A DNA stretch of 43,932 bases, taken from assembly GCF_001954135.1 (NCBI RefSeq), contig NZ_MBEQ01000086.1, positions 1-43,932 of the forward strand, written 5' to 3'. Shown here piece by piece: positions 1 to 9,619 of this stretch. Each line of letters begins with the position of its first letter. Position 1 is the stretch's first letter. Source of the stretch: Mycobacterium sp. GA-1841. Lineage in GTDB: Bacteria; Actinomycetota; Actinomycetes; Mycobacteriales; Mycobacteriaceae. Made by a program: the position numbers and the translations under genes. The notes beneath the pieces were generated by a model. That model did no database searches. It saw only the letters and a program-made list of their open reading frames with translations, and was not told where the DNA came from.

Positions 1-1515
1 CAGGAATCGATGTTCGTAGCGATGGTCGGTGTCGGGCCGGTCTTCGCGGCGGTGCAGACCACGCGTCTCGGGCCGGGCCAGGGAAGCCGCGGTGATCCAG
101 CGCGCCACGGCGACCATGGCCTGCGCCTCGCGCTGCTTGTAGATCTCCCGGGCCGGGACCGGGGCCAGACCGTCGGCGATGTCGTGCCACACGGTCTCCA
201 GCACCGCGGCCGATTCGGTCAGCCGCTCTTCGGATTTCAGGTAGCTGCGCTGCGGCGGCAGGATGTGTGTCTGCGCGGCGGCCACCACCTCCTCGACTGT
301 CGGTGCACCCGAGCGTGACGGCCGCGCCAGTGACTCCCACCCGGCCGATTGGGCCCGTCGGCCGCGGCTGAACTCCGCCGCGCCCCGGCCGGCGAACGTG
401 CCCGAGGCGATCGCCCAGGACCCGTTGCGGCTGCCCCCGCCGGACAGTGAGCCGGTGATGAGTTCGCGGGTCGCGGCGTCACCTGCGGCGTACAGTCCGG
501 GAACCGTTGTGGCACAGTCGGGTCCGACCAGGCGCAGGCCACCGGTCCCACGAACCGAACCCTCGTAGACCATCCGCACCGGGTAGGCCGTGGTGAACGG
601 GTCGATACCGGCCTTGTCCAGCGGTAGGAAGTAGTTCGGCTGGGCGTCACGCATGGTCTGGCGGATGTGTTCGGGCGCCCGGTCGAGCCGGGCGAACACG
701 CGCCGGCCCTGGGTCAACGCCCGCTGCGCGTCCTGGCGTCCGCTCAACCCGCGTTGAGTGGTGAACGGCCGGCCATGCTCGTCGTAGAAGCTGCCCCACT
801 GCAACATTCGGCCCTTGGTGTGCACACCCCATTCGGGCGCAAGGGCATAGGCGGTGCAGAACTCCATGCCAGAGAGCTGTGCCCCGTGCTCGGCCGCCAT
901 CAGCAGACCCTCGCCGGTATCGACGTTGGTGCCGAAAGTGCCTGACAGAAACGCGGTTCCGCCCGTGGCCAGTACGACGGCACCCGCGGCGATCTGCCAT
1001 GGCCGGCCGCCGTCCTGACGGGCGATGCCGGTGGCGCCGGTGATGACGCCATCGCGGTCGGCGGTCAGCTCGAGTGCCGGATGATGATCGAGGATCCGCA
1101 CCCCGCTGCGATGGGCTTTGCGGCGCATGCGACGCATGTACTCCGGGCCCTGCAGGCTGCTGCGCATCTCCCGTCCGTCGGCGCCGACCGGAAACGGATA
1201 GCCCCATTCGGAGAGCTGTTCGAGCCGGTCCCACGAGGTGGCCAGTACTCGGAACATCCACTCGGAGTCGGTGATCCGGCCCGCGGCCAGCTCGCGTTCC
1301 CGCACGGCCTCTTCGCGGCGCGGGCCCGGGCCGATCGCCCACAGGTTGTTGCCGCCGGCGGCCGTGGCCCCGCTGGTGCCGCAATAGCCCTTGTCCACGA
1401 GGATCACTTGGACCCCGGATTCGGCGGCCGAAATGGCCGCCCAGGTAGCCGCGGGCCCGCCGCCGATCACCAGCACGTCGGTGCTCAGCACGTCGGGGTC
1501 AACGGGAGCCGTCAT
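1..1515 (-). CDS. FAD-dependent oxidoreductase, fumarate reductase / AprA-like flavoprotein (3' end beyond window)
   Basis: The frame is open from an ATG at 1515 to the left edge (505 codons, no stop). The N-terminus MTAPVDPDVLSTDVLVIGGG carries a Rossmann FAD motif (GGGPAATWAA), followed by DKGYCGTSGATAAGGNN. That SGATAxGG form is typical of flavoproteins with non-covalent FAD, such as L-aspartate oxidase and APS reductase AprA; the His used for covalent FAD in SdhA is absent. Near the edge, ETRGLHRREDRPDTDH matches the C-terminal helical domain of the SdhA/FrdA superfamily, so little of the protein is missing. The start overlaps the end of the ATPase gene by 17 bases, so it is the last visible gene of the sulfonate-type transporter operon. 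A role in oxidising or reducing an imported sulfur compound is inferred from context. A partner ferredoxin could lie just outside the window. Confidence 0.85.
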   Translation of the reverse strand, partial: MTAPVDPDVLSTDVLVIGGGPAATWAAISAAESGVQVILVDKGYCGTSGATAAGGNNLWAIGPGPRREEAVRERELAAGRITDSEWMFRVLATSWDRLEQLSEWGYPFPVGADGREMRSSLQGPEYMRRMRRKAHRSGVRILDHHPALELTADRDGVITGATGIARQDGGRPWQIAAGAVVLATGGTAFLSGTFGTNVDTGEGLLMAAEHGAQLSGMEFCTAYALAPEWGVHTKGRMLQWGSFYDEHGRPFTTQRGLSGRQDAQRALTQGRRVFARLDRAPEHIRQTMRDAQPNYFLPLDKAGIDPFTTAYPVRMVYEGSVRGTGGLRLVGPDCATTVPGLYAAGDAATRELITGSLSGGGSRNGSWAIASGTFAGRGAAEFSRGRRAQSAGWESLARPSRSGAPTVEEVVAAAQTHILPPQRSYLKSEERLTESAAVLETVWHDIADGLAPVPAREIYKQREAQAMVAVARWITAASLARPETRGLHRREDRPDTDHRYEHRFL

Positions 1516-2248
1516 GGCCTACTTCCTCTCGGACGCCGAGTTCCGCCAGCAGGCTGCGGCGCAGCTCGTCGAAGCCGTCGTCGCTGCGGGTGCGGGGGAA
1601 GGGCAATCCGACGTGGCGGTCCAGTGAGACCCGCCCGCCGGAGAGCACCACCACCCGGTCGGCCAGCAGGATCGCCTCGTCGACATCGTGGGTTACGTGC
1701 AGCACCGCCATGCGTCTGCGGGACCACAGCTCGTGCAACAGGCCGTACATCCTGAGCCGGGTCAGCGCATCGAGCGCGCCGAACGGCTCGTCGAGCAGCA
1801 GCAGATCGGGTTCGCGTACCAGCGCACGCGCCAAGGAAACCCGTTGCGCCTCACCGCCGGACAGCGAGAGTGGCCAGGCCCTGGTTTTGTCGACGGTCTT
1901 GTCGGCCAGGCCTACTTCCTCAAGCGCGGCCCGGGCCCGCGCCGCGCGGCTGGGGGCGTCGGGCCCGGCGTCTGGCAGTGCAAACGTCACGTTGGCCAGC
2001 GCGCGCCGCCACGGCAACAAGCGTGGATTCTGGAACACCACGGCCCGGGACCGAGGCACCAACACCGATCCGGTGACGTCGTCGTCGAGGCCGGCCAGCA
2101 CCCGCAGCAGCGTGCTCTTGCCGGAACCGGACCGGCCGAGCATCGCGACGAATTCGCCGTCCTCGATGTGTAAGTCGAGTTCGTCGAGCACCTGCTGGGG
2201 TCCGAACGACTTTCGCAGCCTGCGTACCTGCACCACCGGTGCGCTCAC
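1499..2248 (-). CDS. ABC transporter ATP-binding protein, SsuB/TauB-like
   Basis: ATPase of a sulfonate/taurine-type importer, 249 aa. Walker A is GRSGSGKST, the Q-loop stretch is VVFQNPRLLPW (the LLPW form is usual in SsuB, TauB and NrtD), the signature is LSGGEAQR, Walker B plus D-loop is LLLLDEPFGALD, and the switch His lies in VTHDVDEA. I chose the GTG at 2248 because it overlaps the permease stop as GTGA. A longer reading frame reaches 2452 but would lie inside the permease gene and adds no domain. It is co-transcribed with the permease upstream and the flavoprotein downstream. The substrate cannot be read from the ATPase itself. Confidence 0.9.
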   Translation of the reverse strand: MSAPVVQVRRLRKSFGPQQVLDELDLHIEDGEFVAMLGRSGSGKSTLLRVLAGLDDDVTGSVLVPRSRAVVFQNPRLLPWRRALANVTFALPDAGPDAPSRAARARAALEEVGLADKTVDKTRAWPLSLSGGEAQRVSLARALVREPDLLLLDEPFGALDALTRLRMYGLLHELWSRRRMAVLHVTHDVDEAILLADRVVVLSGGRVSLDRHVGLPFPRTRSDDGFDELRRSLLAELGVREEVGHDGSR

Positions 2249-3102
2249 GAGATGCCTTCGAAGCCGTTGCGCCAAGCCAGCAGTAGCCGTTCCAGGACTC
2301 GCACCAGCGTGTAGGACAGCAGACCGGCCACCGCATAGATGACGATGACCAGCAGCGAGACGTCGAATTGCAGGTTGGTCTGTGCCCGCGACATCAGGTA
2401 GCCGATGCCTTCGGTGGTGTTGATCATCTCCGCGAAGATCAGGCTCAACCACGCACTGGAGAGCCCTAGTCGTAGGCCCACCAGAAAATTCGGCATGGCC
2501 CCCGGCAGGATCACCTGGGTGATGAGGGTGGGGCGCGACGCCTCCAGGGTCTGGGCCATCTCCACCAATTGCCGGTCCACACCGCGGATTCCGGAGTAGG
2601 TGTTGATGTAGATCGCGATCGCCACCCCGGTGGTGATCAACACGATCTTGGGGCCCTCACCGATGCCCATCCAGATGATCAGCAGCGGCGTCAGCGCGAA
2701 GTTCGGGACCGCTTTGAGGATCTGCATGGTCCAGTCGAGCAGGTCTTCGCCGGTGCGGGTGAGCCCGGCCGCCACGGCCAGCAGGACGCCGATCAGGATG
2801 CCCAGCAGTGTGCCGGTCAGCACCCGGATGCCCGAGGCGCCGACGTGGGTGGCGAGTTGGCCGTCGCCGAGCAGCCGCCACGCCGTGGCCGCCACCTGGG
2901 TCGGCGGCGGGAACAGGTCGGTGTTGAGAAGCCCGGTCCCCGAGCCGATGGTCCAGATCGCCAGGATCAGGACGGGGCTCATCAGCCGGCGCACAGGCCG
3001 GGGAACACGTGCCCACAAGCCTTTTCGGCGGTTGCGGCTACCGACGACGTCGACGAGTTCAGGACTCGCCGACGGCGGCCGGACGGCTGTCGCGCTCGTC
3101 AC
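2245..3102 (-). CDS. ABC transporter permease, SsuC-like
   Basis: Inner-membrane permease of the binding-protein-dependent family, about 285 aa and six predicted hydrophobic segments. A first membrane span lies at VLILAIWTIGSG. The EAA loop for contact with the ATPase is visible around EMAQTLEASRPTLITQVILPGAMPN (shown only as its location near the middle of the protein), ending in the usual GLRLGLSSAW segment. The stop overlaps the ATPase start (GTGA). The GTG at 3102 also overlaps the binding-protein stop as GTGA, so I prefer it to the ATG at 3120. With that start all three transporter genes are joined by 4-base overlaps, which implies translational coupling. Confidence 0.88.
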   Translation of the reverse strand: MTSATAVRPPSASPELVDVVGSRNRRKGLWARVPRPVRRLMSPVLILAIWTIGSGTGLLNTDLFPPPTQVAATAWRLLGDGQLATHVGASGIRVLTGTLLGILIGVLLAVAAGLTRTGEDLLDWTMQILKAVPNFALTPLLIIWMGIGEGPKIVLITTGVAIAIYINTYSGIRGVDRQLVEMAQTLEASRPTLITQVILPGAMPNFLVGLRLGLSSAWLSLIFAEMINTTEGIGYLMSRAQTNLQFDVSLLVIVIYAVAGLLSYTLVRVLERLLLAWRNGFEGIS

Positions 3103-4058
3103 GACTTGCCCCCGGCCCATTCCGTCACCGAGTACTCGTGGTCGAACGACCCGTCGGCGTTGAGGAACTTGTAGGCGGCCTCAAGCTGGTCAACGCCGAC
3201 CTGAGGGAACGGTTCGGTGTTGAACTCCTCTGCACGGGTGGACTTCTGGACGAACTGCAGATCGGTGTCGTCGGTCTGCGCCACCCAGGACAGGTAGTCG
3301 TCGAAGTTCTCCGTGATGTCGCGGTTGACCTCGGTGACCGCCTGCTGCCAGGCCTCGGTGAACCCTGGGTGGGCGTCGGTGAACGTGGTGAGGGCGATGT
3401 TCGTGCCGGTGCTGCCGAACCCGTGACGCGACAGGCTGTCGATGATCGGGAATCCCTTGGACTCCAGCTCGGCGGCACTGGCGCCGGTCAGGATCGTCGC
3501 GTCGATCTTCCCGGAGCTCAGCCCGGCGATGGACTCCGGTGTCGGCACGTCACGCACCTGGATCTGGCCGGTGAGACCGGCGGCGTCGATGAGTTGGCGG
3601 GCCGCGCGGTCGCGGATCGTGCCCTGTGGCGCGGTGATGTCCTTGCCGACCAGCCCCTTGATGTCGGTCGGACCGCCTTTGGCGCCCACCAGCCAGGCGT
3701 CGCCGTTCACCGAATCCAGGGACAGCAGCACCACTTTGGGATCCCGGCTGCGGGCGCGCAGCGCGGGGTTGTCGCCGATGGCCGCGACGTCGATGGCGCC
3801 GGCGAACACGGCCGAGGCGACATCGCTGCCCGACTGGAAGAACGAGTACTCGATCTTGCCGACGCCGGCGGACTTCAGTTGTTCGGCGAGGATGCCCTGC
3901 TTGTCACCCCAGCCGAGCGATCCCGCGGGTGTCCCGGTCACCGAGGTGGCCCCGACGCGCAGGGTATAGCCCGAGGCCTCGTTGTCGTCGCTGCTGCACG
4001 ACACTGCGGTGATGAGGAGGGTCAGCGCAAACGCGGTGCGCAACAAGCGGTTGAACAT
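3099..4058 (-). CDS. ABC transporter substrate-binding lipoprotein, SsuA/NMT1-like
   Basis: Extracytoplasmic binding protein of the SsuA/TauA/NMT1 superfamily, 319 aa. MFNRLLRTAFALTLLITAVS is a lipoprotein signal followed by Cys, although Ala rather than Leu at -3 makes the lipobox atypical. The region FFQSGSDVASAVFAGAIDVA followed by IGDNPAL is the family hallmark near the ligand cleft, as is TAPQGTIRDRAARQLIDAAG. I start at the ATG at 4058, with GGAGG about 12 bases upstream; an upstream ATG at 4094 would put a charged Pro-rich stretch before the signal. It heads the leftward operon. The 181-base gap to the divergent P450 gene must hold both promoters, but I see no clear operator there. Sulfonate is the likeliest ligand class by family, not proven. 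Confidence 0.87.
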   Translation of the reverse strand: MFNRLLRTAFALTLLITAVSCSSDDNEASGYTLRVGATSVTGTPAGSLGWGDKQGILAEQLKSAGVGKIEYSFFQSGSDVASAVFAGAIDVAAIGDNPALRARSRDPKVVLLSLDSVNGDAWLVGAKGGPTDIKGLVGKDITAPQGTIRDRAARQLIDAAGLTGQIQVRDVPTPESIAGLSSGKIDATILTGASAAELESKGFPIIDSLSRHGFGSTGTNIALTTFTDAHPGFTEAWQQAVTEVNRDITENFDDYLSWVAQTDDTDLQFVQKSTRAEEFNTEPFPQVGVDQLEAAYKFLNADGSFDHEYSVTEWAGGKS

Positions 4059-4239
4059 GGGGAGCGGGCCTCCGGGAGGTTTCGGGATGCGCACACACGC
4101 GAATCCGCCCCAGTAGACGCCCGGGGACGATTTCAGGTCGACCGTTTCGATCAGGCTGGTTGCAAGGTGATTGACCGGTAGATGAGTCGCACAGTACGGT
4201 GGAACAACTATTTGGTACGGACGACGGAGAAGCGGATCG

Positions 4240-5433
4240 GTGACGACTCAGCATGCGGTGGAGCTCTACTACGACCCCTTCGACAACGACATCGACGACA
4301 ACCCGTATCCGATCTGGAAGCGGATGCGCAGTGAAGCGCCGTTGTACTACAACGAGAAGTACAACTTCTATGCGCTGAGCCGTTGGGACGATGTCGCGCG
4401 GGAGCTGCCCAACTGGCAGGCCTACCGGTCCGGTCGGGGGACCACCGCCGACATTCTGTTCAGCGGTATCGAGGTGCCGCCGGGCATCCTGCTCTTCGAG
4501 GACCCACCACTGCACGATCTCCACCGTCGGCTGTTGTCGCGAGTTTTCACGCCGCGACGGATGCTGGCCGTCGAGGATCTGGTGCGCGATTTCTGCGCCA
4601 AGGCCCTCGACCCGCTGCGCGAGCAGGACGGTTTCGACTTCGTCGCCGACCTCGGGGCGTTCATGCCGATGCGGACCATCGGCTATCTGCTGGGCATCCC
4701 CGAAGAGGGGCAGGAGCAGATCCGCGCCGGCACCGACAAGAACATCGCACTCGCCGAGGACACCATCGACGTCAGCGCGACGGTCTTCGTGGACGCTCTG
4801 GCGATGTTCTCCGAGTACATCGAATGGCGATCCACCCATCCTTCCGACGACCTGATGACCGAGCTGCTCAACGCCGAAATCGAGGAACCCGACGGCACCC
4901 GCCGCAAGCTGGAACGTACCGAGGTGCTGGCCTACACCGCGATGATCGCCGGCGCGGGCGGCGAAACCACCGCCCGGCTCATCGGTTTCATGGGACAGCT
5001 GCTCGGCGACCATCCCGACCAACGACGTGAACTCGTCGCCGACCCGAGCCTGATCCCAGGGGCGGTCGAGGAGACGTTGCGCTTCGAACCGCCCTCACCG
5101 GTGCAGGCCCGGTATGTCGCCGAGGACGTCGAGCACTACGGGCAGGCCATTCCGGAAGGCTCGTACATGTTGTTGCTCAACGGATCAGCCAACCGGGACG
5201 AGACGAAGTTCACCGATCCCGACCGGTTCGACATCCACCGCAAGGGTGGGCACCTGAGCTTCGGGCAAGGTCTGCACTTCTGCTTGGGCTCGGCCCTGGC
5301 CCGGCTCGAGGCGCGGGTTGCCATCGAAGAGGTGCTCAAGCGGTGGACCGACTGGGAAGTCGACTATGGCAACGCCTTCCGCGCCCACACATCTAGTGTG
5401 CGCGGGTGGGCGCGTATGCCGGTCATGTTCTAG
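4240..5433 (+). CDS. Cytochrome P450
   Basis: Haem-thiolate monooxygenase of the soluble bacterial class, 397 aa, normal length. The I-helix motif is AGAGGETT (oxygen activation), the K-helix ExxR is in EETLRFEPP, and the haem-binding loop is FGQGLHFCLG with the thiolate Cys at residue 348. The N-terminus HAVELYYDPFDNDIDDNPYP is of the usual CYP type and has no membrane anchor. The start is GTG at 4240 with GGAGAAG a few bases upstream. The gene is divergent from the transporter operon and faces the membrane-protein gene at 5459, with 25 bases between stops. No ferredoxin or reductase gene is adjacent, so redox partners must come from elsewhere. I cannot assign a CYP family or substrate. Confidence 0.95.
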   Translation: MTTQHAVELYYDPFDNDIDDNPYPIWKRMRSEAPLYYNEKYNFYALSRWDDVARELPNWQAYRSGRGTTADILFSGIEVPPGILLFEDPPLHDLHRRLLSRVFTPRRMLAVEDLVRDFCAKALDPLREQDGFDFVADLGAFMPMRTIGYLLGIPEEGQEQIRAGTDKNIALAEDTIDVSATVFVDALAMFSEYIEWRSTHPSDDLMTELLNAEIEEPDGTRRKLERTEVLAYTAMIAGAGGETTARLIGFMGQLLGDHPDQRRELVADPSLIPGAVEETLRFEPPSPVQARYVAEDVEHYGQAIPEGSYMLLLNGSANRDETKFTDPDRFDIHRKGGHLSFGQGLHFCLGSALARLEARVAIEEVLKRWTDWEVDYGNAFRAHTSSVRGWARMPVMF

Positions 5434-5458
5434 ATGCTCGTGGCGGTGTTGTCACCAC

Positions 5459-6103
5459 TTACCGGCGCGCGGTCCAGCGTCCCGTCGAGGGCAACATGGT
5501 GAACACGATCGCGGCCACGGGGAGCGCCGGCATCGCATAGACCACGGGGTGCACGTGCGCTCCCGCGATGAACAGACTGCCGAAGATCAGCAGGCCGATC
5601 ACCGCGCCGACGATGACCAGCAGCCGGCCCATCCGGTGCCTCAGCAACAATGCGACGAGCCCGCCGATGGTTGCTGCGGCCGAGATCGCCGCCAGGAAAC
5701 CGATGGCCACACAGAACAACCGGTCGGTGCGCCACCAGCCCGCGATCAGATCGGTGGCGATGACGCCGGTAGCCCAACCACCCAGGATCGCCAACGTCGC
5801 GGCCACGATCGCCGTTCGAGGATTGGTGCTCGTCGACACCCGAGGAATGATCGGCGGACGGGCGCGCGGGACATAACTGGTGACCGCCTCGTCGGGCATC
5901 TCACCGAGCAGGCCGGTCGGCGGTTCTGCTCCGGCTGCGCTGGGAATGGCGCCGGTGGGATGACGGCGAATGATGCTCGTCTGGGGATCGTCGCCAACCG
6001 GTACGGGGCGCGACATCGGCGCCTGAGGCTGTCGCCGGATGATGCGGGTGCTGTCGTCGTCTTCGTCGGGTTGATCGGCTGCCAACTGGCCGTCGTCACT
6101 CAC
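5459..6103 (-). CDS. Hypothetical four-helix membrane protein with Pro/Thr-rich N-terminal tail
   Basis: I do not recognise this 214-aa protein. The first ~95 residues are hydrophilic and contain two copies of a short motif, STRIIRRQP and TSIIRRHPTG, in acidic, Ser/Thr-rich surroundings. This looks like a cytoplasmic docking or phosphorylation tail. Four hydrophobic segments follow (TAIVAATLAILGGWATGV; FCVAIGFLAAISAAATIGGL; LLVIVGAVIGLLIFGSLF; VVYAMPALPVAAIVF). The start is GTG at 6103, directly after the TGA of the M23 peptidase gene (TGAGTG), so translation is almost certainly coupled to it. Co-expression suggests a cell-wall role, but that is inference only. Confidence 0.75.
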   Translation of the reverse strand: MSDDGQLAADQPDEDDDSTRIIRRQPQAPMSRPVPVGDDPQTSIIRRHPTGAIPSAAGAEPPTGLLGEMPDEAVTSYVPRARPPIIPRVSTSTNPRTAIVAATLAILGGWATGVIATDLIAGWWRTDRLFCVAIGFLAAISAAATIGGLVALLLRHRMGRLLVIVGAVIGLLIFGSLFIAGAHVHPVVYAMPALPVAAIVFTMLPSTGRWTARR

Positions 6104-7186
6104 TCAGCCAACGTAGCTGCCGACGCTCAGTCCTCGCTTGGACAGCCACGGCACCGGGTCGATGCGGCTGGTGCCGTTCTGCAGTACCTCGAAATGCAGG
6201 TGGGGGCCAGTGGAGTAGCCCCGGTTCCCGACGGTGGCGATCTGATCGCCGGCCATCACCCGGTCACCCACGTTGACCAGCCAGGTGTTGATGTGGCCGT
6301 AGAGCGTGACGGTGCCGTCGGCGTGACGCAGCTTGACCCAGGCGCCGTATCCGGCGGTCGGGCCCGAGGCGATCACGACGCCGTCGGAGACCGCCACGAT
6401 CGGGGTGCCGATCGGGCTCGCGAGGTCGATGCCGGCGTGCAGCACGCCCCAGCGGTAACCGAAGTTCGAGGTCCAGACGTAACCCTTGGTCGGCATGACG
6501 AACAGGGGCCGCGACAGCCGGGCCTCGCGTTCGGCTCGCTCCTGGGCGAAGGCGGCGGCTTTGGTGATCTCCTCGGCGTGCACCGGGGAGTCGGCGGTGG
6601 AGGCAACCGAGACGATCTGCATGCCGTCCACCGAACCGGTGACCGAGGCGCCTTCGATCTGGGTGCCCTCGGAGGCCAGGATGGTGTCGTCCGCTTGCGT
6701 GTCGGGCGTGCTGCCGAACGAGTAGGCGCCGGCGGCGGATGCACCTGCGGCCATCGCCGCGATCATCAGGCGGCTCTTGAGGGCCCCGGCCGGCTCCTTG
6801 CGGTGGGCACCACCGCGACGGCCGGAAAGGTTGATCACGTCGGTGGCGGCGAGGCCGTCGCTCACGTCGGTGTGGCTGTCGCGGTAGGCGTGCGTGGAAT
6901 TGCGCCCTGTGCGTGAGGACGACGAGGTGCCAGCATCGGGGCGGAAGCGCGACGGCACGGCCAGTTGAACGGGCACCAGATCGTCGGTGTCGTTTAGATC
7001 ATCGAGTTCCGGGGCATAGATGACGCTGGAGCCGTCATCAGAGGCGTCCTCGAAGTCGTCGAACGCACTGAACGGGATGATGTCGGTGATCTCCGCGGCG
7101 TCGAGTTCGTCCGGAGACAGTGGTCTGCGCTCGCGTGCGCCCGTCGGCACTCCTCGTGGAGCTGCGGACGAACGGTGCTGCGGCAA
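6104..7186 (-). CDS. M23 family peptidase (LytM domain), Rv0950c homologue
   Basis: Membrane-anchored peptidoglycan endopeptidase or amidase activator, 360 aa. An acidic cytoplasmic N-terminal region (about 1-130) precedes a short hydrophobic anchor (LMIAAMAAGASAAGAY), a helical linker (EEITKAAAFAQERAEREARL) and a C-terminal LytM/M23 domain. The zinc motifs HAGID (His250, Asp254) and HLHFE (His331) and the YGHI motif (His298) are intact, so an active metalloenzyme is expected. The frame requires a TTG start at 7186, with AAGAAGG about 11 bases before it; no ATG or GTG lies between that TTG and the upstream stop at 7241-7243. From memory, Rv0950c sits beside sucC in M. tuberculosis in the same divergent arrangement. 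Confidence 0.88.
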   Translation of the reverse strand: MPQHRSSAAPRGVPTGARERRPLSPDELDAAEITDIIPFSAFDDFEDASDDGSSVIYAPELDDLNDTDDLVPVQLAVPSRFRPDAGTSSSSRTGRNSTHAYRDSHTDVSDGLAATDVINLSGRRGGAHRKEPAGALKSRLMIAAMAAGASAAGAYSFGSTPDTQADDTILASEGTQIEGASVTGSVDGMQIVSVASTADSPVHAEEITKAAAFAQERAEREARLSRPLFVMPTKGYVWTSNFGYRWGVLHAGIDLASPIGTPIVAVSDGVVIASGPTAGYGAWVKLRHADGTVTLYGHINTWLVNVGDRVMAGDQIATVGNRGYSTGPHLHFEVLQNGTSRIDPVPWLSKRGLSVGSYVG

Positions 7187-7292
7187 GACTCGGGAATCCT
7201 TCTTCGTCGTGACCTGAACGTGATCTGGACCAGAGGCACGTTAACCAAATCCCAATGATGGTGGCAACTCTTGTGTCTATTCCGCGCCAGAA

Positions 7293-7308
7293 TGTGATCC
7301 GTATCACC
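7293..7308. promoter_or_regulatory. CRP/FNR-type operator candidate between the M23 gene and sucC
   Basis: TGTGATCCGTATCACC matches the CRP consensus TGTGA-N6-TCACA at nine of ten defined positions and contains the perfect arms GTGAT/ATCAC. It lies 162 bases before the sucC ATG and 107 bases before the M23 TTG, in the shared divergent region, so it could act on either gene. Binding by the mycobacterial CRP is inferred from the motif only. Confidence 0.55.
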
Positions 7309-7469
7309 GGAGCGCGGCGGTGAGATCTACCACATGAGCAGGAGGCGGTGCCAATCCACCACTCTGCGGTGGATAAAGTTCCCCCGGGCCCGTCAGAGGT
7401 ACCGGACCGGGCAGCTTCGACGCGCGCGCTCGAAGCGAAGCAGACAGACAACGCCTATCTAGGAAGCAC

Positions 7470-8633
<1,164 letters not shown>

Positions 8634-8647
8634 GGGAGCCAACAACA

Positions 8648-9544
8648 ATGTCTATCTTTCTGAACAAGGACTCCAAGGTCATCGTCCAGGGCATCACCGG
8701 CGGCGAGGGCACCAAGCACACCGCACTGATGCTCAAGGCCGGCACCCAGGTCGTCGGCGGCGTCAACGCCCGCAAGGCCGGCACCAAGGTGTCGCACGTC
8801 GATAAGAACGGTCAAAGCGTCGAATTGCCGGTGTTCGGCTCGGTGGCCGAGGCCATGAAGGAGACCGGCGCCGACGTGTCGATCGCCTTCGTGCCGCCGG
8901 CCTTCTCGAAGGACGCGATCATCGAGGCCGTCGACGCCGAGATCCCGCTGCTGGTGGTCATCACCGAGGGAATCCCGGTGCAGGACAGCGCTTATGCGTG
9001 GGCCTACAACGTAGAAAAGGGTCAGAAGACCCGCATCATCGGGCCGAACTGCCCCGGCATCATCACCCCCGGCGAATCGCTGGTCGGCATCACGCCGAAC
9101 AACATCACCGGCAAGGGCCCGATCGGCCTGGTCTCCAAGTCGGGCACCCTGACCTACCAGATGATGTACGAGCTGCGCGATCTCGGCTTCTCGACCGCCA
9201 TCGGCATCGGCGGCGACCCGGTCATCGGCACCACCCACATCGATGCCATCGAGGCATTCGAGAAGGATCCCGAGACCAAGATCATCGTGATGATCGGTGA
9301 GATCGGTGGCGACGCCGAAGAGCGTGCCGCCGACTACATCAAGGCCAACGTGACCAAGCCGGTCGTCGGCTACGTCGCGGGCTTCACCGCTCCGGAGGGC
9401 AAGACCATGGGCCACGCCGGCGCCATCGTGTCGGGCTCGTCGGGCACGGCTGCGGCCAAGAAGGAGGCCCTCGAGGCCGCCGGCGTGAAGGTCGGCAAGA
9501 CGCCGTCCGAGACCGCCAAGCTGGCTCGCGAGCTGCTCAGCTAG
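8648..9544 (+). CDS. sucD: Succinyl-CoA synthetase alpha subunit
   Basis: Alpha subunit of succinyl-CoA synthetase, 298 aa. The N-terminal CoA-binding Rossmann domain starts at KVIVQGITGGEGTKHT. The ligase domain contains the active-site GHAGAIVSGSSGTAAAKK with the phosphorylated His at residue 256. GPNCPGIITPGE and GIGGDPVIGT are standard family blocks. AAGGGAG precedes the ATG at 8648. It is the last gene of the operon: a long hairpin starts 15 bases after the stop. Family length and active site are complete. Confidence 0.98.
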   Translation: MSIFLNKDSKVIVQGITGGEGTKHTALMLKAGTQVVGGVNARKAGTKVSHVDKNGQSVELPVFGSVAEAMKETGADVSIAFVPPAFSKDAIIEAVDAEIPLLVVITEGIPVQDSAYAWAYNVEKGQKTRIIGPNCPGIITPGESLVGITPNNITGKGPIGLVSKSGTLTYQMMYELRDLGFSTAIGIGGDPVIGTTHIDAIEAFEKDPETKIIVMIGEIGGDAEERAADYIKANVTKPVVGYVAGFTAPEGKTMGHAGAIVSGSSGTAAAKKEALEAAGVKVGKTPSETAKLARELLS

Positions 9545-9559
9545 CCTAATTTTTCCCGC

Positions 9560-9615
9560 GAGCAGACATAAAACTGCCCCTTTCCACACGGAAAGGGGCA
9601 GTTTTATGTCTGCTC
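9560..9615. terminator. Long perfect hairpin, bidirectional terminator after sucD
   Basis: Two perfectly complementary 26-base arms (9560-9585 and 9590-9615) with the loop ACAC. The outer part is GAGCAGACATAAAACTGCCC. It lies between convergent sucD and the S9 peptidase gene, so it can serve both strands. A close relative lies at 18942-18994. As I recall, similar long-stem terminator repeats have been described in mycobacteria under the name TRIT. Confidence 0.85.
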
Positions 9616-9619
9616 GGCA

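Noticed and set aside
2249..2452. Upstream extension of the ATPase reading frame to 2452
   Set aside because: It lies inside the permease gene and encodes no domain; GTG 2248 makes a 4-base overlap like the other operon joint.
4059..4239. Doubled GTACGG near 4194 and 4216 as a regulator site
   Set aside because: Direct repeat of only six bases and no symmetry; not enough to call.
3904..5022. Long minus-strand frame opposite the P450 gene
   Set aside because: Antisense shadow of a clear P450; the same applies to long frames opposite sucC, sucD, purH, sfnG and the VWA gene.
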